Assembly (NCBI GenBank): GCA_046726955.1
Contig: JBKPBQ010000116.1
Location: 1 to 5,713, forward strand
DNA length: 5,713 nucleotides
Direction: 5' to 3'
Origin: CAVPGH01 sp046726955
GTDB lineage: Bacteria > Acidobacteriota > Vicinamibacteria > Fen-336
Shown: positions 5,672 through 5,713 of the stretch, piece after piece
Position numbering within the stretch: the stretch's first letter is position 1
Layout: each line of letters begins with the position of its first letter
The notes under the pieces: model-generated
Databases searched by the model: none
Seen by the model: only the letters and a program-made list of their open reading frames with translations
Told to the model about the DNA's origin: nothing
Program-made: the position numbers and the translations under genes

Positions 5672-5713
5672 TTCAGTACGATCGGCGCGCCGAGCCGGAT
5701 GGGAGCGATGCTG
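5668..5713 (-). CDS. C-terminal end of an unidentified upstream gene (partial)
   Basis: On the - strand the window opens with 14 codons reading SIAPIRLGAPIVLK followed by TGA at 5670-5668. Twelve of the 14 third positions are G or C, like the real genes here. The stop overlaps the GTG of the BNR-repeat gene in the four bases GTGA, a classic arrangement of translationally coupled genes. The fragment is too short to name a product. The alternative is that this is non-coding leader DNA and the match is chance. Confidence 0.5.
   Translation of the reverse strand, partial: SIAPIRLGAPIVLK

Overview
The window is a GC-rich (by eye about two thirds to 70 % G+C) stretch of an ordinary Gram-negative-type bacterial chromosome. 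It holds three complete or partial housekeeping genes on the + strand, then two exported-protein genes plus a gene fragment on the - strand. Third codon positions are overwhelmingly G or C in all real genes. An RseP-type site-2 protease, the MEP isoprenoid pathway and large secreted BNR-repeat propellers fit a high-GC Gram-negative lineage such as Acidobacteriota or a neighbouring phylum. That placement is an inference from gene content; no marker gene is present to settle it.

Left part (1-3169, + strand): the C-terminal part of cdsA (phosphatidate cytidylyltransferase), complete dxr (DXP reductoisomerase) and complete rseP (intramembrane site-2 metalloprotease). This is the tail of the widely conserved envelope/isoprenoid cluster frr-uppS-cdsA-dxr-rseP. 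It links CDP-diacylglycerol synthesis for phospholipids, the committed MEP-pathway step that feeds undecaprenyl and quinone lipids, and membrane proteolysis. Gaps are short (43 and 18 nt), so co-transcription is likely. A perfect 11-bp hairpin without a T tract sits directly after the cdsA stop codon. Neither dxr nor rseP has a visible Shine-Dalgarno sequence. In many bacteria bamA follows rseP; here the cluster ends and the strand switches.

Right part (3202-5713, - strand): a small exported TPR protein with a clear Shine-Dalgarno sequence, converging on rseP with a 32-nt gap. Upstream of it is a 145-nt non-coding stretch with three small inverted repeats and a weak promoter candidate. Next comes a 650-residue secreted BNR/Vps10-like protein whose repeats count out to 14 blades, most simply two seven-bladed beta-propellers. 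Its GTG start overlaps by 4 nt (GTGA) the stop of another gene, of which only the last 14 codons lie in the window.

I found no mobile element, CRISPR array, tRNA or rRNA, and no convincing undescribed multi-gene system. The most informative non-routine items are the 14-blade architecture, the coupled gene fragment at the right edge, the cdsA-dxr hairpin and the missing Shine-Dalgarno sequences in the + strand cluster.
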